NCBI GenBank assembly: GCA_017555325.1 | Contig: JAFZGR010000117.1 | Span: 1-8,585 of the forward strand | DNA: 8,585 nt | Direction of reading: 5' to 3' | Source of the DNA: Alphaproteobacteria bacterium | Lineage (GTDB): Bacteria; Pseudomonadota; Alphaproteobacteria; CAAHEQ01; UBA3637 | In this document: positions 6,155 through 8,585 of the stretch, piece after piece | Position numbering within the stretch: position 1 is the stretch's first letter | How the letters are laid out: each line of letters starts with the position of its first letter | Program-made: the position numbers and the translations under genes | The notes under the pieces: model-generated | Told to the model about the DNA's origin: nothing | The model's input: only the letters and a program-made list of their open reading frames with translations | Databases searched by the model: none

Positions 6155-6181
6155 GACATTTCAAATGAAAAAGAGTATAGT
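6153..6181 (+). promoter_or_regulatory. Strong sigma70-type promoter of thrS
   Basis: A perfect TTGACA (6153-6158) and a near-perfect TATAGT (6176-6181) are separated by exactly 17 nt, the best promoter match in the window. Transcription would start at about 6188, which is the first base of the leader hairpin, leaving a leader of about 79 nt before the thrS ATG. The -35 begins inside the T-run of the weak terminator of the operon. Confidence 0.8.
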
Positions 6182-6187
6182 AAAGTG

Positions 6188-6234
6188 TTTCGCCCTGTTT
6201 TAAAACGGGTGTTATTTAAAACTGTTTGGCGAAA
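6188..6234 (+). promoter_or_regulatory. Structured leader of thrS (two-stem hairpin, possible operator)
   Basis: The leader can fold into one long hairpin. TTTCGCC (6188-6194) pairs with GGCGAAA (6228-6234). After an asymmetric internal loop (CT / TGTTT), GTTTTAAA (6197-6204) pairs with TTTAAAAC (6215-6222) around a 10-nt loop, ACGGGTGTTA. An alternative local hairpin CCC-T-GTTTTAAAAC-GGG (6193-6209) is exclusive with it. The ribosome site AGAGGA (6253-6258) is 18 nt further on. E. coli thrS is autoregulated by a leader that mimics tRNA-Thr. Here the loop contains both GGU and UGU, tRNA-Thr anticodon triplets, but an operator role is only inferred. Confidence 0.5.
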
Positions 6235-6266
6235 GAGTTCAATTTATAATAAAGAGGAAAATACAA

Positions 6267-8192
6267 ATGATAGAAATTAAATTACCGGATGGATCAAAAA
6301 TGAATTTTGATTCTGGCGTGAATGGGTTAGATGTTGCACACAAAATCAGTGAAGGTTTGGCAAAAAATGCCGTAGCTATTCAGTTGAATGATAATTTGAC
6401 AGATTTAACAACACCCATCACAACTAATACATCTGTTTCTATCATCACAACAAAAAATCCGGAAGCTTTACCGATTTTACGCCATACTGCTGCGCATGTT
6501 TTAGCGCATGCCGTTACGCGGTTATATCCTTCGGCACAAGTGACAATTGGTCCAGCAGTTGAAAACGGGTTTTATTATGATTTTTTTGGTATCGTAGTTA
6601 AGGAATCGGATTTGCCAAAAATAGAAGAAGAAATGTCTAAAATTATTGAGGCAGATTATCCGATTGTTCGTTCTGTTGTTTCTCGGGCGGAAGCGGTTCG
6701 TATTTTTACGGAACGTAATGAAAAATATAAATTGGAAATTTTAAATGAAATGCCGGAAGATGTGGCTGAAGTTTCTTTATATACGCAAGATGATTATGTT
6801 GAATTGTGTCGTGGTCCGCATTTAATTTCTACCGGCAAATTGGGAAAAGCTTTTAAATTAACAAAAGTATCAGCTTCTTATTGGCGAGGGGATAGTTCTC
6901 GGGAATCATTGCAACGTATTTATGGAACAGCATTCTTTACGGAAAAAGAATTAAAAGCTTATTTTACGATGTTGGAAGAAGCCGAAAAACGAGATCATCG
7001 TAAATTGGGTAAAGAAATGGACTTTTTCCATTTTGAAGAGTATGCACCAGGGGATGTTTTTTGGCATCAACGTGGATGGACGTTCTTTCAGAAACTAATC
7101 GAATATATGCGTCGTCGTCAAAAAGCCGTTGGTTATGAAGAAGTTAATACGCCTCAGATTATGAACAGGGTTTTGTGGGAAACATCTGGTCATTGGAATT
7201 GGTACAAAGAAAATATGTTTACAACAACAATTGAAGAAAAAGAATTTGCTATTAAACCAATGAATTGTCCTGGTTCTGTGTTAATTTATAAACAAGGAAT
7301 TACCAGTTATCGGGATTTGCCACGTTATATTGGGGAGTTTGGTCGGGTACATAGATACGAAGCTTCTGGTGCATTGCACGGATTATTACGTGTTCGGGCA
7401 TTTACACAAGATGATGCACATATTTTCTGTACACCGGAACAATTAAAAACAGAATTGCAAAATGTTGTAGCCCTTATGATTAGTATTTACAAAGATTTTG
7501 GCATGACGGATATGCAAATTAAATTGTCAACTCGTCCAGCTGAAAGAATTGGTTCTGATGAAATATGGGATTTGTTGGAAACGGCATTGGCAGATGCATT
7601 AACAGATATGGGGTATACATACACAATCAATGAAGGAGACGGAGCTTTTTATGGACCTAAATTGGATTTTAAATTTAAAGATGCAATTGGTCGTGAATGG
7701 CAATTAGGTACTTTACAGGCAGATTTAAATTTACCGGAACGTTTTGATATTTCTTATGTCGGGGAAGATGGTGAAAAACATCGCCCGATTATGTTGCACA
7801 GAGCTTTGTTTGGTTCATTAGAACGGTTTGCAGGTGTTTTACTGGAAAACACGGCAGGGCATTTGCCATTTTGGTTGGCTCCTGTTCCTGTTATGGTTAT
7901 GCCGGTGACAGAAGAACAAAACGAATATGCTAAAAAGATTCAACATCGTTTGCGTATTGCAGGTATTGAAGCTGAAACTGATTTGCGAAACGAAAAAATC
8001 AGTTATAAAGTTCGGGAACATTCATTAAAGAAAATTCCGGTTCAATTGGTCGTTGGAAAAAAAGAAGCTGCTGAAGGAACAGTTACTATTCGTCGGTTAG
8101 GCTCAGATAAACAAACGGTTATGCCTTTTGAAGATGCTTTAAAACAATTTAAACTGGAAGTTCGTATGCCTGGTTTGGAATATGAAGATTAA
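6267..8192 (+). CDS. thrS: Threonine--tRNA ligase
   Basis: This 641-residue class II synthetase charges tRNA-Thr with threonine and is essential. The domains are TGS (1-62), the editing domain (~63-225) with HTAAH (His73, His77) and CRGPH (Cys181, His185), the catalytic core (~245-535), and the anticodon-binding domain (~538-641). The zinc ligands Cys334, His385 and His511 fall at E. coli numbering. Motif 2 is GRVHRYEASG with Arg363, and motif 3 is HRALFGSLER with Arg520. The usual PMNCPGH reads PMNCPGS here. The length matches E. coli (642) and nothing is truncated. The start at 6267 follows AGAGGA with 8 nt spacing. The gene has its own promoter, a structured leader and a strong terminator, so it is monocistronic. 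Confidence 0.98.
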   Translation: MIEIKLPDGSKMNFDSGVNGLDVAHKISEGLAKNAVAIQLNDNLTDLTTPITTNTSVSIITTKNPEALPILRHTAAHVLAHAVTRLYPSAQVTIGPAVENGFYYDFFGIVVKESDLPKIEEEMSKIIEADYPIVRSVVSRAEAVRIFTERNEKYKLEILNEMPEDVAEVSLYTQDDYVELCRGPHLISTGKLGKAFKLTKVSASYWRGDSSRESLQRIYGTAFFTEKELKAYFTMLEEAEKRDHRKLGKEMDFFHFEEYAPGDVFWHQRGWTFFQKLIEYMRRRQKAVGYEEVNTPQIMNRVLWETSGHWNWYKENMFTTTIEEKEFAIKPMNCPGSVLIYKQGITSYRDLPRYIGEFGRVHRYEASGALHGLLRVRAFTQDDAHIFCTPEQLKTELQNVVALMISIYKDFGMTDMQIKLSTRPAERIGSDEIWDLLETALADALTDMGYTYTINEGDGAFYGPKLDFKFKDAIGREWQLGTLQADLNLPERFDISYVGEDGEKHRPIMLHRALFGSLERFAGVLLENTAGHLPFWLAPVPVMVMPVTEEQNEYAKKIQHRLRIAGIEAETDLRNEKISYKVREHSLKKIPVQLVVGKKEAAEGTVTIRRLGSDKQTVMPFEDALKQFKLEVRMPGLEYED

Positions 8193-8210
8193 GAAAATAA
8201 ACATTAAAGA

Positions 8211-8239
8211 AAAACGGCGAAAATTTCGCCGTTTTTTTT
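8211..8239 (+). terminator. Rho-independent terminator of thrS
   Basis: Near-perfect palindromic arms ACGGCGAAA (8214-8222) and TTTCGCCGT (8224-8232), extended by flanking A and T bases, are followed by eight T (8232-8239). It begins 19 nt after the thrS stop. The A-run in front of the stem makes it plausible in the reverse direction too, where it could also end the convergent minus-strand gene. Confidence 0.92.
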
Positions 8240-8464
8240 GTTATTAGGAAAACATTCTCTAGCTTTGTAAGCGCTTTTTTTTAACACTGGGTAAAGTGAA
8301 ATAATTTAGCTAGCTATGAGATTCGTAAAATACGAACTAAATTTGAAAGCGTTAATGTTTCTTGAATTGGTTTGTATAAGTTGTGATATTTTCACAAGGC
8401 ATGAAATTGGTTGTTTTGTTAACACAAGTAATTTTACTTCATATATTGAAAAATATATCAATAT
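8240..8464. other. Convergent intergenic region with small hairpins, no gene seen
   Basis: Between the thrS terminator and the stop of the convergent BON gene I see no credible coding frame. The region holds AAGCGCTT followed by a T-run near 8269-8282, and several short perfect hairpins: TTCGTA-AAA-TACGAA (8322-8336), TTGTGA-TATTT-TCACAA (8381-8397) and ATATATT-GAAA-AATATAT (8441-8458). The last lies just past the stop of the minus-strand gene. None has a good T-run on the minus strand. Confidence 0.5.
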
Positions 8465-8585
8465 CTATTTTTCCGATGCTGTTTTAAATCGTGTTAAGAT
8501 AATAATATCTTTTACGTTTACCGTGTTTTTTATAACAGCGATTACAGAATCTAATTCTGCTTGATTTTCAGAAATTCCCATTAAA
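8465..8585 (-). CDS. BON-domain protein, C-terminal fragment (5' part beyond the window)
   Basis: The minus-strand frame enters at the window edge and stops with TAG at 8465-8467, giving about 39 residues: LMGISENQAELDSV, then IAVIKNTVNVKDII and a short basic tail. The pattern LMG-x-hydrophobic, E-L, a helix, then V-x-x-V/I followed by an alternating strand is the second half of a BON domain. This domain occurs in outer-membrane lipoproteins such as DolP (YraP) and OsmY. DolP has a very similar VFLMG entry. An ATG at 8581 is in frame, but the preceding codon (TTA) is also open, so a longer gene is more likely. The gene is convergent with thrS. The family call is from a short stretch and remains tentative. 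Confidence 0.6.
   Translation of the reverse strand, partial: LMGISENQAELDSVIAVIKNTVNVKDIIILTRFKTASEK

Noticed and set aside
6245..6250. Perfect TATAAT box just before the thrS ribosome site
   Set aside because: No acceptable -35 lies 16-18 nt upstream and there is no TGn extension. The promoter at 6153-6181 is far better.
6188..6266. T-box riboswitch in the thrS leader
   Set aside because: The leader is too short and lacks the conserved T-box sequence and an antiterminator. T-boxes regulate thrS mainly in Gram-positive bacteria.
8316..8564. Plus-strand frame of 82 residues
   Set aside because: It has no ribosome site and its composition is unlike the neighbouring proteins. It overlaps the minus-strand BON-like gene, whose protein sequence is far more convincing.
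1..8585. CRISPR array or complete insertion sequence
   Set aside because: No regularly spaced direct repeats with unique spacers and no transposase were seen. The only periodic repeat is the protein-coding MORN period of 72 bp.

Overview
The window looks like a chromosomal segment of an AT-rich Gram-negative bacterium. The evidence is a lipoprotein with a lipobox, an MCE-type lipid transport operon of the diderm Mla/Pqi kind, and a ThrS that keeps E. coli residue numbering at its key positions. The MlaE with a fused N-terminal STAS domain, together with the strong AT bias, suggests an AT-rich alphaproteobacterium. That placement is inference, not proof. The standard genetic code fits throughout, with TGA used as a stop.

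Layout. (1) 1-1200 is accessory-looking. It holds a minus-strand hypothetical gene cut by the window edge, and a small secreted protein whose frame is broken at A-runs that match the -1 slippery heptamer in phase. A strong terminator follows, then a 44-residue remnant resembling the N-terminus of a tyrosine integrase. The remnant lies just downstream of the 3' end of a tRNA-Ser(CGA) gene, as a decayed island would leave it. (2) 1212-1302 is tRNA-Ser(CGA) on the minus strand. Behind its 5' end, 1303-1628 carries two 9-bp inverted repeats and a split copy of the tRNA anticodon arm. It ends in the promoter of the next gene. (3) 1629-6089 is a tight five-gene operon: a membrane-anchored MORN_2 (YwqK-like) protein with 13 repeats of exactly 24 residues, then MlaE (STAS-fused permease), MlaF (ATPase), MlaD (MCE protein) and a PqiC-family outer-membrane lipoprotein. 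(4) 6153-8239 is thrS with its own sigma70-type promoter, a structured leader and a strong terminator. (5) At the right edge the C-terminus of a BON-domain protein is encoded on the minus strand, convergent with thrS.

How the genes work together. MlaF powers the MlaE permease, MlaD gives it an MCE ring on the inner membrane, and the PqiC-like lipoprotein probably anchors or docks the MCE assembly at the outer membrane. The MORN_2 protein is the first gene of this transcription unit and is predicted to face the periplasm, so it is a candidate accessory factor for lipid transport. The points most worth checking are this MORN-Mla coupling, the possible programmed frameshift, the split anticodon-arm repeat, and the thrS leader fold.
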